Shown: positions 34,957-44,284 of the stretch, piece after piece
How positions within the stretch are numbered: the first letter of the stretch is position 1
How the letters are laid out: each line of letters starts with the position of its first letter
From: Pyxicephalus adspersus
Lineage: Eukaryota; Chordata; Amphibia; Anura; Pyxicephalidae
DNA length: 64,000 nt
Assembly: GCF_032062135.1 (NCBI RefSeq)
Contig: NC_092868.1
Location: 45,935,075-45,999,074, forward strand
Reading direction: 5' to 3'
Notes under the pieces: model-generated
Seen by the model: the letters and a program-made list of their open reading frames with translations, nothing else
The model's database searches: none
Told to the model about the DNA's origin: nothing
Position numbers and translations under genes: made by a program

Positions 34957-35977
34957 CTACAAAATTAAACAGAGCAAAATGGAAGGTTATTATTAGTGGT
35001 TTACCAGTTGATCCATAGTCCTACCCTTCCTTTTTAACAGTCATTTTAGGCCAGGGTTCCTCCAGAGGTTAGTAGAGGTTCCTTAAGCTGTGGCTGATTG
35101 ACCTAATTATTATAGTGCCTGCATAGTTTCGGTTCCAATGCCATTTAGCATAGCCAGTTGCATGATCACTAATGATCTGACTACCAACTCTGATCACCAG
35201 TGTATGGTGGGGTGTACATTATTCCTTGATGAATTAAGTTTATTAGGGGTTCCCTGTGAGCCAAAACCAGCTAAGTTTACTTGAGTACAAAGATTGAGGA
35301 AGTCTGCCATATTGTCATGAGCTATGCATAAAAAAACTAACTCGATGAGCTGTAAGCTGCAAAAAAAAAAAGAATTTCCTCTACAAAATTTGTTTCTGAA
35401 AAGTTTACACTTTATAAAAGCAGTGTTTTGTAGTTTGATATTTCTTCATTGAATCATATGATGGTGGTTATGCTGGTTGGGTACAGGAAGAAGGCCCTAG
35501 AATATACAGGAGATATTAGACATCTGAAACTTTCCGACCTGGGATGAGGGTAGAAACTGCAAATTTAAATGACTAAAGCATAAAATAATGAAGTGTGAAA
35601 TTATAGCTTCAATGGTTGCCAGTGGCTGTAGATTAATGGTTCTTCAGAAAGACCACTAGAATCTGTGTCATACATGAAATGATTTGAAATAATGCCAACT
35701 GGCATTCCATGTCCTTCCACTCCTATCCAAGGCCCCCACTACAAACCTAGATCAGCAGATGATCTCCTCCAAGAAGTACAACCTATACCGTGTGGAAGTA
35801 CCAACCTATAACGACCCAATGGGCCACACTATGCTATGGTGCATATCTGGCTTTTTATATAAGCCTACATGGAGAATAGAAAATAATAGGCTGGACTGGA
35901 ATTTAGGCATTTTAATAGAATAAAGGCTTTCTTTAAAAACATCATCGTTCTTAACAAGCCATTTGGCTCCCACTTAC
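34957..35977 (-). other. ZMYND12: ZMYND12 intron 3
   Basis: A 1.02 kb intron. The segment at about 35045-35300 (cagggttcctccagaggtt, then gaggttccttaagc) looks like a divergent family B hAT-like fragment. The rest holds nothing recognised. Confidence 0.55.
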
Positions 35978-36149
35978 CAATGTTGGCTTCTGCCAGTATG
36001 AGGTATATTGGCACCAGCTCCACTGACGTCAGCCCGTACACATCTATACTGAAGGACAGAGCATGGGTGGCTGCTGGTATTACATCTACATGGCGCCCTT
36101 CATATAAAAGTCTCTGAGCTTCCTTTGTGGTCAGGTCAATCAAATGTTT
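35978..36149 (-). CDS. ZMYND12: ZMYND12 exon 3
   Basis: A 172-nt exon, minus strand, encodes KHLIDLTTKEAQRLLYEGRH, PAATHALSFSIDVYGL and SVELVPIYLILAEANI. It starts the TPR-like helical body that follows the zinc finger. The VYGL.SVELVP motif is diagnostic for ZMYND12 in my recollection of the mammalian protein. The acceptor is ctttacag and the donor GTAAGT. Confidence 0.95.
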
Positions 36150-36261
36150 CTGTAAAGGGAAGACAAATTCAATTCTCATATATACTCTATAGTATAAATG
36201 GAAATACCCTACCAATATATGTAGAATCATACACATACATAGATTAGATAACAGACATTAC
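36150..36261 (-). other. ZMYND12: ZMYND12 intron 2 (112 bp)
   Basis: A short intron between GTAATG and tttacag. At 112 bp it is the shortest in the window, far below its kilobase-scale neighbours. Confidence 0.85.
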
Positions 36262-36403
36262 CTTCCTCTGTAATAACTGCTCTGCAGAATGGGCCCTCTC
36301 TTCTGCTGAGGCCAGGAATGGGACTGCTGCCCGCACAGGAATAAGAAGCTGGCATATCTTTTCATGAATACTAGTCCAGTCTGCTCGTTGGTGGTCCACA
36401 TCA
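36262..36403 (-). CDS. ZMYND12: ZMYND12 exon 2, second half of MYND zinc finger
   Basis: A 142-nt exon, minus strand, begins with the third base of the split Cys37 codon, then DVDHQRADWTSIHEKICQLL, and ends AEQLLQRK. It supplies MYND ligands H41, H50 and C54 and the conserved QRADW helix. The acceptor is ctgaccag and the donor GTAATG. Confidence 0.95.
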
Positions 36404-37430
36404 CTGGTCAGCCAAAAACAGAATAAAGATTGCATGTTTAAATCTGAAATATACTAAGTATGCGTGCAAGTCAGAATGTTTTTAAGCTGGAAGAAATTGT
36501 AGGTGGGTGGCAGCCCCTGAATTGTGACCCAGCTCTTCCATACCCACCCAAAAACAGCCGGGTGGTTACTGAAAAGTGCACCCATCTAAAAGGGGCTGGT
36601 GAGAACCCTTAAAAGACTCTTGCCTCTGCTTTGAGACCTAAATCATGTTTGGGAAGCTCTCCACCAAGACCTTTTACCTCTGATCTAGGGATTGTCCAAT
36701 TTTTTTAGGAAGACTCCTCCAAGGGCCAAATATGGTACCACTTGCTAACCTAAAAAGTATAACATTGTACTGCATACATAAAGGCAGGGACTCCAATTTG
36801 TAGTTATTAGAAAATATATTTATGCCTTGCCAAGCAAATTGGATGCCACAAGGTATCTTTTGACAAGGCTCTAGATTTTGGTTACAGTCCATTTACACTT
36901 CTAGCTTGATACTCTTCTTACAACTTCATAACTCATATAGTACTCTTCGTAATTCTGTACAACTATAAGCAAGATTCAGAGATTTGGAAATTGATTCATT
37001 GAAATATTTGGTGGTCTTCCCATGATATTGTGGAACATTGGCTTCTGTAGTAACTCTAATGAGAACACCAAACAACAAACCACCACAACATTTTTTAAAT
37101 GGGGACTGGATTTGGGTTTGCTTAAAATATACAGTTCAGCATATAATGCCAGAAATCTCTGTATCCCCAAGATAGACTTGATGAAGATGGTAGCACCCAC
37201 CAGATAACGGTGACAGGTGAGTGTATTTAAAAAATCAGGCAGGTAAGGTTATTTTATTTAATTGCAGAAGAGACATCCCCAGTCCCTTCTGCAATAAAGG
37301 ATGCACCTGTCATCATTTTTCATTTTAGGGTTTAGTTTTCTTTTATGATCCAAGTTGACTGAGGCCAATAAAGGAAAGAAGGGTTCCAAATTTTCCCATT
37401 GATGGTAATTCATCAAGTTTCCAGATTTTT

Positions 37431-37690
37431 ATTAGTATTATTATTACACAGTATTTATATAGCGCCATCATATTACACAGTGCTGTACAAAGTCTATAGT
37501 CATGTGACTAGCTGTCCCTCAAAGCGGCTCACAATCTAATGTCCCTGCCATAGTCATATGCCTTTAATACAGTCTAATGTCAATTTGGGGAGAAGCCAAT
37601 TAACCTAACAATGTTTTTAGAATGTGGGAGGAAACAAGAGTAAATCCACACAAACACAGAGAGAGCCTGCAAACTCCATGCATGCCCCAA
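37431..37690 (-). mobile_element. tRNA-headed SINE, head truncated, minus orientation
   Basis: The tail side (atttatatagcgccatcata) is at the left, followed by cacaatctaatg, the agccaattaacctaac segment and gtgggaggaaac. It matches the 16128-16445 copy but stops near 37690, before the tRNA-like head. Confidence 0.7.
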
Positions 37691-38127
37691 ATGGAAGAAG
37701 TTTGGGAAATAGCTGCTTGTGGCTGTTGCAGATTATGATGTTGTTTATAAAATATCTGCACCATTGCCACAGCCGCATGCAAATCTTGTTGCTGGCGGTG
37801 CACTTTGCCTCTCTCAGCCACACAGCAGAAGTTCGCAGTGCAGCCTGAAGCTGTCAGACAAATGGTTTGACACTGCCAATCTGAATTGACCCATACCATT
37901 TTAAACTGACATCCCTTTACAAAGGGGGGATTGTCAGGCATCTGGAATCCAACCCCCATCCTGATTGCACTAAGATATTAACGAGTTCCATCTGTCCACA
38001 GAAATATGAAAATTTGCAGCAGCACAAACCAAACAAATATTTTGTAGTATGATTGAAAAAACAGTAGCAAAAACACAAATCAGGAGATATTTAACATTGG
38101 TGATGTCTGTCTTGGTGTAGTGTTTCC

Positions 38128-38370
38128 TGGACATTTATAACATGGGGGAAATAACTTTCAGGTCTTAGGGAACCCCTCCTATAATTTCTATATCAACAGC
38201 TCACAGTACATTAGTGTGGGGGTCAGTGGGATAAATGTCTCTTACATTGCTGGGCAGTGGGAAGAATGTCACCCTTCAAATAATTGGGGTCAGTTAATCT
38301 GACCTGAGAGATGGGAATTGCTCAAAGAACCCCTAGCAATCCCTGGAGGAGCCCTGAATAAGAAGCACTG
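38128..38370 (-). mobile_element. hAT-like MITE (family B), minus orientation, left end lost
   Basis: Contains taactttcaggtcttaggga, gggaagaatgtcac, gacctgagag and ccctggaggagccctg, and ends gaagcactg. These are the reverse complement of the 8039 and 46183 copies. The expected left terminus is missing or degraded. Confidence 0.6.
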
Positions 38371-38529
38371 ATCTAGCTGTCTGGCATCTACAACGAAACC
38401 ATTGAAATACCAAATCTAGACTAATCTACAAAAAAAGATGTATTGGCCCAAAATGACCTACACCTACAAGTTATAAAATAAAGTTCATATGCCATCATGA
38501 TGTAAATCTCTAGGAGCTATTTTCACCTT

Positions 38530-38625
38530 ATTATGTGTCACTGTCTATATTCTTCTGTCATTTGCAACCCCTATTTAATGTACAGCGCTGCGTAATATGT
38601 TGGCGCTATAGAAATACAGTTTATT

Positions 38626-38659
<34 letters not shown>

Positions 38660-39091
38660 CCAATCATGTGCTACTGATCTGCATACTTGTTCAGAAAATA
38701 CTGAAACCAAAGGATTGGAATGGCAGATAAGCATCTACTATTTTCCAATCATCAGCACATCAGGGACAGCCATACAACCTGGATTTAGCAAGTCTATTGC
38801 AGATAGATTGTAAGCTCTTCGGGGCAGGGTCCTCTCCTCCTGTGTCATTGTCTGTATCTGTCTGTCATTTGCAACCCCTATTTAATGTACAGTGCTGCGT
38901 AATATGTTGGCGCTATATAAATCCTGTTTATAAATAAAATGTATTAATATTAAAAATGATAATAATAGATTGTAAGCCTTTTGGGCCAGAGTCCTCCCCT
39001 CCTCCCGTGTCATAGTTGGTCTGTCATTTGCAACACCTGTACAGCGCTGCGTAATATGTTGGCGCTATATAAATACAGAATAATAATATTA
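38530..39091 (+). repeat. Three successive tail-repeat copies
   Basis: Copies at about 38530-38657, 38806-38966 and 38968-39091 share gattgtaagct (the last two), ctgtcatttgcaac, gtacagcgctgcgtaatatg, ttggcgctat and an AAT-rich end. They lie in the same direction, the last two adjacent. The tail is the same as in the SINE copies, but the tRNA-like head is absent. Confidence 0.8.
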
Positions 39092-39144
39092 TGATTGTAT
39101 GGAATCCGGCTGCAATCAGATGATTCCTGGCTTCCTGTACATAC

Positions 39145-39254
39145 CAGTAATAAGTGACCTTGCAATCAGGGCACTGGATAAAAGCCGGGCTGTGACACAG
39201 CTCACACAGCAGCTTCACCCCTTTGGGGTTGGATAGGGGGTTCACATTCGCCAT
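39145..39254 (-). CDS. ZMYND12: ZMYND12 exon 1, start codon and first half of MYND finger
   Basis: ATG at 39254-39252 opens MANVNPLSNPKGVKLL, then CELCHSPAFIQCPDCKVTYY. It is the first ATG in this frame. MYND ligands C17, C20, C28 and C31 are here; C37, H41, H50 and C54 follow on exon 2. The donor is GTATGT. Joining all eight exons gives 1104 nt, a 367-residue protein, close to the 365 residues I recall for human ZMYND12. The protein is an axonemal component of sperm flagella that works with TTC29; the finger mediates protein contact, and the rest is TPR-like helices. The gene converges on RIMKLA. Confidence 0.95.
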
Positions 39255-39400
39255 CCAAATGCTCCAAATGAATCTCAGGATCACACCCTGATCAGCATGG
39301 CTCGCCGTTGCTAAGGACGCGCAGTTTGGTTGTTAGGGAATGTGATCACGTGCGCCATCTAGTGGCAGAAGGCTGAAATTACTGGCTGTTGAATTCATCA
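39255..39400 (-). promoter_or_regulatory. ZMYND12: Probable ZMYND12 promoter region
   Basis: Directly upstream of the start codon and locally GC-richer. It contains gttgctaaggac (39307-39318) and gttgttaggga (about 39329-39339), each resembling the left half of an RFX X-box (GTTGCC-AT-GGCAAC), plus CACGTG at 39348-39353. RFX factors drive ciliary genes, which fits an axonemal protein. No TATA box is apparent. Confidence 0.45.
39352..39368 (-). promoter_or_regulatory. CTCF-like motif
   Basis: On the minus strand this reads ctgccactagatggcgc, which fits the core CTCF consensus CCAC(C/T)AGRKGGCGC closely. It lies about 100 bp upstream of the ZMYND12 start codon. Confidence 0.5.
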
Positions 39401-39679
39401 TTTCAGATGTGATTTGTAGCTGTCACTGACACATTCCATGCACTGCCAGCTCTGAATAATGCACAAACATTCTATTAACAAAAACTAATGAAGCTATGCC
39501 AAACACACCCACCAGGATTTCCAACTGTACAGATAAGTTCAAGGTGCCATGCACATTAGTTTGTTTCATTTATTTTAGATTTCTCTTGTTTTTCAGTTTT
39601 TTTATTTTTATGTTTGATTTTTTTGTGTTTATTTTATGGTATAAACCCTAAACAGATGACATTTAGGGGTATATTGTTA
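39401..39679. other. Intergenic, nothing recognised
   Basis: T-rich DNA between the ZMYND12 promoter and the next tail repeat. Confidence 0.5.
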
Positions 39680-39846
39680 GATTGTAAGCTCTTAGGGGCA
39701 GGGTCCTCTCCTCCTCCTGTGTCACTGTCTGTATCTGTCTGTCATTTGCAACCCCTATTTAATGTACAGCGCTGCGTAATATGTTGGTGCTATATAAATC
39801 CTGTTTATTAATAATAATAATAATAATAATAATTATTATTATTATA
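39680..39846 (+). repeat. Tail-repeat copy with (AAT)/(ATT) end
   Basis: Starts gattgtaagctcttaggggc, contains gtacagcgctgcgtaatatg and ends in runs of AAT followed by ATT. Same family as 38806-39091. Confidence 0.8.
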
Positions 39847-39949
39847 AGCAATTCATGCAAAGCACCAACCTAAGAGGCATTGATTATTATTATACTGGGT
39901 GATGTACTGGTGTACCTGTCAAATGTTCTTAAATAACAAGTCCAGTTTT

Positions 39950-40540
39950 AGGTTCCCAAGGGTGCTTTAAAGTCTTTATATAGTTGGACAAATGTTCTTT
40001 GAAGGTGCGTAATTATTCTTTAAATTTGGGTGAAAGTTGTTTGCAGATTGGTGATCGTTCTTTAGGGTTGGGTGAAAGTTGTTTGCAGATTGGTGATCAT
40101 TCTTTAGGGTTGGGTGAATGTTCTTTGCAGTTGGTTGAACATTCTTTTATTGGGTGAACACTTTTTGCAGTTGGAAGAACATTTTTTAAAGTTGGGCAAA
40201 AGTTCAATGCAGTCAGATGAACATTCTTTCAATTGGGTGAACATTCTTTGCAGCTGGGTGAACATTCTTGGCAGCTGAGGTACATATTCTTTGCAGTTGG
40301 GGCAAACATTGTTTCATTTTAGTTGAATGTTCCTTGAAGTTGGGTGAACATTCTTTAAATTGGGGTAACATTCTTTAAAGCTGGGCAAATGTCCTTTATA
40401 GTTTGATGAACTTTCTTTGCCATTGGGGCAAACATTCTTTAAAGTTGGATAAAAATTATTTGTAGTTGGAGCTAATTCTATTTGTAGTGGGGCAAACATT
40501 CTTTAAAGTTGCTTGAACATTCTTTGAAGTTGAGGTTTGG
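39950..40540. repeat. Minisatellite, about 22-bp unit
   Basis: A degenerate array of gttgggtgaacattctttgc-like units, roughly 26 in number. A 42-bp dimer (gggtgaaagttgtttgcaga plus the next unit) is repeated almost exactly at 40028-40112. It lies between ZMYND12 and EFHD2. Confidence 0.85.
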
Positions 40541-42280
40541 AGTTTACATTTTAAATTGGTCGTATGGACAAAGAGGAAATATCCCAAAGTGAGGAAATAT
40601 TCACCTTAGTTGTCCCAGGAACTTTTGCCCCGGGTAGAAGATTTGTCCCAGGTTCTTGTATCACCTGGGGATAACACCAAAATTCTGGCATAAAATGATT
40701 ACCAATAGTACAAACAGAGTGATGAAATTCCACAATGGGTACATAGATTGCAAAGTGACAATAAGTGACAGGGGGTCACCCCCCAATGTATCTAAAACTA
40801 AATGGAAAAAGTTTTGACTTAACTTTAAAGTATAGAACACTTTTTACATATTTAGTTCATCTCTATTGTTACATTTCTAGAAAAAAATCATATTTTTATA
40901 ATATAATTTTTTCTCCAATTACTTTTATACTCTTTGGGCTTAATTTACAAAACAGGGAATCAGACATTCCCTCACACACTCTCTTATCGCAATCAATTAC
41001 TGCCATAACAACAAATCTGGAAGTGTTGAATGGTGGTTTCTTTAATAAAATTAGAAGAGTTGTAACTATTTTTTGCTTTGCAGGATTGTGATAATAATAA
41101 AAAAAGATTTCTTTATATCCCATATTCTGCATATGTAGTTCCCACCTCTCACTGCTATGTAGAACATCTCCATACAAAGCTATGTAACAAAAGTGTGCAC
41201 TGTCTCCACCTAGTGGCCAATAGCCAATATATCATCTTCATTGCAGTCTACATGGAGCTCACACTTTCTATTTATCCCCATGAAAACTGTTCCTGTGACT
41301 TCACAGTAATCATTTATTTGCCTGCTGTGTTATATATTGATAATAATAATTTATATACTGATATTTGCACTGTATGGTCCACTCTTTTGAATCACCATGC
41401 AATTTTTGGAATTCTTTGGAATCATCTTGTACATTGCATGCCCACCCACAAGAAGTGGAGAAGAGTGTCGCTGTGGGAGAGATGGATAACATATTTCATA
41501 TTATTTCCTATGACTAGATTTTTTGTGCATGCTATGCTGAGAGTAAAGATGGCTACCACTGACATGTTTCTGCTAAAAAATCTAGCTGTTTGATTGTTCT
41601 GCTAATCCAACTTTAGTATTTTTGGAGTCACATAAAATCTTTACCGGTATGCTTATTCTGTCAGTGCCTAATACTCATGATGGAAGGAAATCTGTAGGAA
41701 GCCGGGAACCAGAAAGAAGTTTCAGTTCCCATATGGTTCTCAGGTCTATGGGAAGTGTAATAGTGAATAATACCGGTGATCCGGTCTTCTTTACTCCTTC
41801 GTAACATTGTAGGGGGCCTTCAAACTTGTCAAGTACAATGCAAGACCCAGAAGTGGCTGGTATGATGTAGAGAATGGCATTAACGGTGTCACAATGTTCA
41901 TTAACACATTGTGAATGTAGGAAGTCATTTAAAGGAGTTGCAGGTTTTTATGCCCCGCACTCACCGTCTTTCCTCAGTATTCACAGTTGGGTGCTGCATG
42001 AAGTCATTCAACTTAGAGGACTGAGGACATCTTGTGTCAAAAAAAGGTATTGCAGAAGACCACTCCGGATCGAATACATGCAGAATAATAAAGTTAGAAT
42101 TCCTTATCTCTTTACAAGGTCAGAATACCAAAAAAACAGTAAAGCCAAAGCAACAGCATGTAATTCAGACAATTAGCATTCACACCAGGGGGTCAGCAAT
42201 GGCTGAACACCTATTTTGTTCATGATTTTGTAAAGACAACACAAGATACCAAATACACCTTATAATAGAGCTGGTAGGTT
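40541..42280. other. Intergenic, open frames without recognisable content
   Basis: Open frames at 40765-41091 and 41078-41593 (plus) lack family motifs and have no splice or start context. No PPCS-like sequence, which I would expect beside ZMYND12 in mammals, was found. Confidence 0.45.
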
Positions 42281-42286
42281 TTTATT
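42281..42286 (-). promoter_or_regulatory. EFHD2: Candidate distal AATAAA for EFHD2
   Basis: AATAAA on the minus strand about 370 nt after the EFHD2 stop. Supported by position only. Confidence 0.35.
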
Positions 42287-42395
42287 ATTTACACAATTCA
42301 CAAAAAAACAGCGTTATAATGATGTAAAAAAATAACTGAGTCTGCAACGGAGTTAAAAAATAAAAAAGATGGAAATCACTAATAAAATGATACAT

Positions 42396-42401
42396 TTTAT
42401 T
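42396..42401 (-). promoter_or_regulatory. EFHD2: Candidate proximal AATAAA for EFHD2
   Basis: AATAAA on the minus strand about 255 nt after the EFHD2 stop. Either this or the hexamer at 42281 could be used. The 3' UTR in between contains an AT microsatellite at 42440-42458. Confidence 0.35.
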
Positions 42402-42654
42402 GGTCCGTCCAACCATAAGCAATAAATTAGAGATTTTCATATATATATATATATATATTTTTTGCAGATATTTTCTTAAAGCAGGTGTGTCTCATTTTAA
42501 CTCCTCGTGTATTGATGAACTACAGTTTTTTTTGTCAGCCCTTGGCCGGTTGAGCTGGGAGCTGTAGTCCAGCAACAGTTGAAGTTCAAGACGGAGCGGC
42601 CCTGCTCTATATATATAGATCTCTGTGCATGCTATGAAAATATTTAGCTCTGTA

Positions 42655-42789
42655 TTATGGCTTGAAGGCAGACTGTAGCTCCTTGAAAGCGGCTTTCCTC
42701 TGTTCTTTTTCTTCCGCTTGCCGCTTCTTCTCCTCTTGCTCTGCTTTGATCTCTTGCTCGAATCGGCTGCCGTGATTGATGGCCTGCAC
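42655..42789 (-). CDS. EFHD2: EFHD2 exon 4, coiled-coil C-terminus and stop
   Basis: A 135-nt exon, minus strand, encodes VQAINHGSRF, then EQEIKAEQEEKKRQAEEKEQ and RKAAFKELQSAFKP, stop at 42655-42657. The charged heptad-like stretch (residues about 159-190) is the coiled coil of swiprosin-1. KAAFKELQS is the EFHD2 type of ending; EFHD1 differs here in my recollection. The acceptor is acacccag. Confidence 0.95.
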   Translation of the reverse strand: MQAINHGSRFEQEIKAEQEEKKRQAEEKEQRKAAFKELQSAFKP

Positions 42790-43052
42790 CTGGGTGTATG
42801 AGAAATGCACAGGTTTAGAGGGAGGGTGTGAGTTCATTAAAATGGGACGGGTCCGCAGTGTATGCTGGGCCTGGCCTCTGCACAGAACCAAACAACAAAT
42901 GTAGACGTATTTGCAAATTCATTACCCTAATTCATAAAAGTGTCCTTAATAAATGAAGCCGTTTTTACTCAATTCAAACTCATAATTAAAGTGTAGGGAG
43001 TCTTATACTGGCCAATGGGTGCATGATAATGATATCTTCATTCCCACTCAAT

Positions 43053-43237
43053 TGGTCAGATTAATAAGCTCTCCAAGACTGGAGAAGATACATTTTAATG
43101 GGTGAACTGGAGTGATCCAGCAAACCTGGAATGGATTTTGCTTTCCATTGGCAAATGTTTACAATCCTGGTCCTGAACCATTTCAGCATAAAAGTCTATT
43201 TTCTTAGATCTTGGATAGCTTTAATAAATCAGGCCCA
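43053..43237. mobile_element. Palindromic MITE (family A)
   Basis: Starts tggtcagattaataagctct and ends taataaatcaggccca; gtgatccagcaaacctggaa lies in the left half. The right half is partly diverged. Confidence 0.75.
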
Positions 43238-43296
43238 ATGTTTGATGAATATTTGATAATACTTTGATTGGAATGTTTATTTTAAATCAAGCATTT

Positions 43297-43572
43297 CAGT
43301 AATTCTCAACCTTTTTAACATGGGGAACCCTTGAAATAACTTTCAGGTCCTTGGGGAACCCCTCCTATAATTACTATATACACAGATCACAGTATATTAG
43401 TCTGGTGGTTAGTGTGAAGAATCCTCAGTCATTGCTGGCCATTGGGAAGAATGTCAACCTTACAGATAGCCAAAAAGATCATTGGTGTCAGTTAAATAAC
43501 CTGAGAGGCATATTGCTCATTGCTCAGGGAAGCCCTAACAACCTCTGGAGGAACCCTGGTTGAGAAATCCTG
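43297..43572 (-). mobile_element. hAT-like MITE (family B), complete, minus orientation
   Basis: Ends cagtaattctcaacc and ggttgagaaatcctg are inverted partners. The interior (cctgagaggcatattgctca, ccattgggaagaatgtcaac) is the reverse complement of the other family B copies. The flanking 8-mers do not match, so the target duplication has decayed. Confidence 0.7.
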
Positions 43573-44149
43573 ATCTAATCTATTGAAAATAATGCATGGC
43601 AGACATTTAATCTCACCCTGCTCATATAAAGCTATGAAGCTTTTGGATCAGTAGTGCCCATGTATCATCACATAGCAAGATTTGAACATTAGGATACACT
43701 GTTTTCAGGGTAAGGCTTAGGCACAATTTCTTTTTAACATAGAAATCTGTGCTTTTTAAGCTAAAATCTACCTAATGCGTACTTTAGTATGTGCATTCTT
43801 GCTTACAGATTGGTGGTTTGTGTATTCTTACAGATCTCTGAAGTAATTCTGTGTGTAATTTGTGTCTCTGTGCAGGAGATTCCCATAATAAAGACCAGTC
43901 AGTGCTGTTCTCTCTCCATGCCCAGGGTACCTGATCCGGTGTCTGCCCTCTGTAGCTTTCTGCAACATCTGTGAAGATGTCACTGTTACATTTATATAGT
44001 ACTTTATGATAAATAAATAGATTTATATCCTTTTTAATTATCAGGGAGTATATTGCAAAATAGGTTTTTGCTCCTGGACTAAGTGAAATTCTTGCCTATA
44101 CATTTTACGGATGAGCCTGTACTGCACTCTGTATGTAAATGTTGCTTAC

Positions 44150-44284
44150 CTTTGCTTCAAAAAAGCTTTTGGCTCCTTTTACGCCCTCAATGGAGACATC
44201 AATTTCTGAAAGTCGGGCTAGAGCATGCAACCCGCTGTCTTCCTCCAGCTCCCCTGCAGCGGCTTTGCGGAAAATTAAAAGAAA
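44150..44284 (-). CDS. EFHD2: EFHD2 exon 3
   Basis: A 135-nt exon (45 codons, phase 0), minus strand, encodes FLLIFRKAAAGELEEDSGLH, ALARLSEIDVSIEGVKGAKS and FFEAK. It follows EF-hand 2 and is nearly invariant between swiprosins. The acceptor is ctttgaag and the donor GTAAGC. Confidence 0.96.

Larger units (their letters stand above)
36404..39144 (-). other. ZMYND12: ZMYND12 intron 1, repeat-rich
   Basis: A 2.7 kb intron containing a SINE fragment (37431-37690), a family B hAT-like element (38128-38370) and three tail repeats in a row (38530-39091). No additional exon was seen. Confidence 0.7.
42790..44149 (-). other. EFHD2: EFHD2 intron 3 with two MITEs
   Basis: A 1.36 kb intron containing a family A element (43053-43237) and a family B element (43297-43572) 60 bp apart. 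Nothing else was recognised. Confidence 0.65.

Noticed and set aside
40896..41177. Possible PPCS exon between ZMYND12 and EFHD2
   Set aside because: Translation shows none of the PPCS motifs I would expect. No splice sites support an exon.
41206..41217. ccacctagtggc as a CTCF site
   Set aside because: The CTAG core is shifted relative to the CTCF consensus, and the sequence around it looks like part of a dispersed repeat.
41078..41593. 171-codon open frame, plus strand
   Set aside because: No family motif or low-stop context beyond this stretch, and no splice or start context. AT-rich chance frame.
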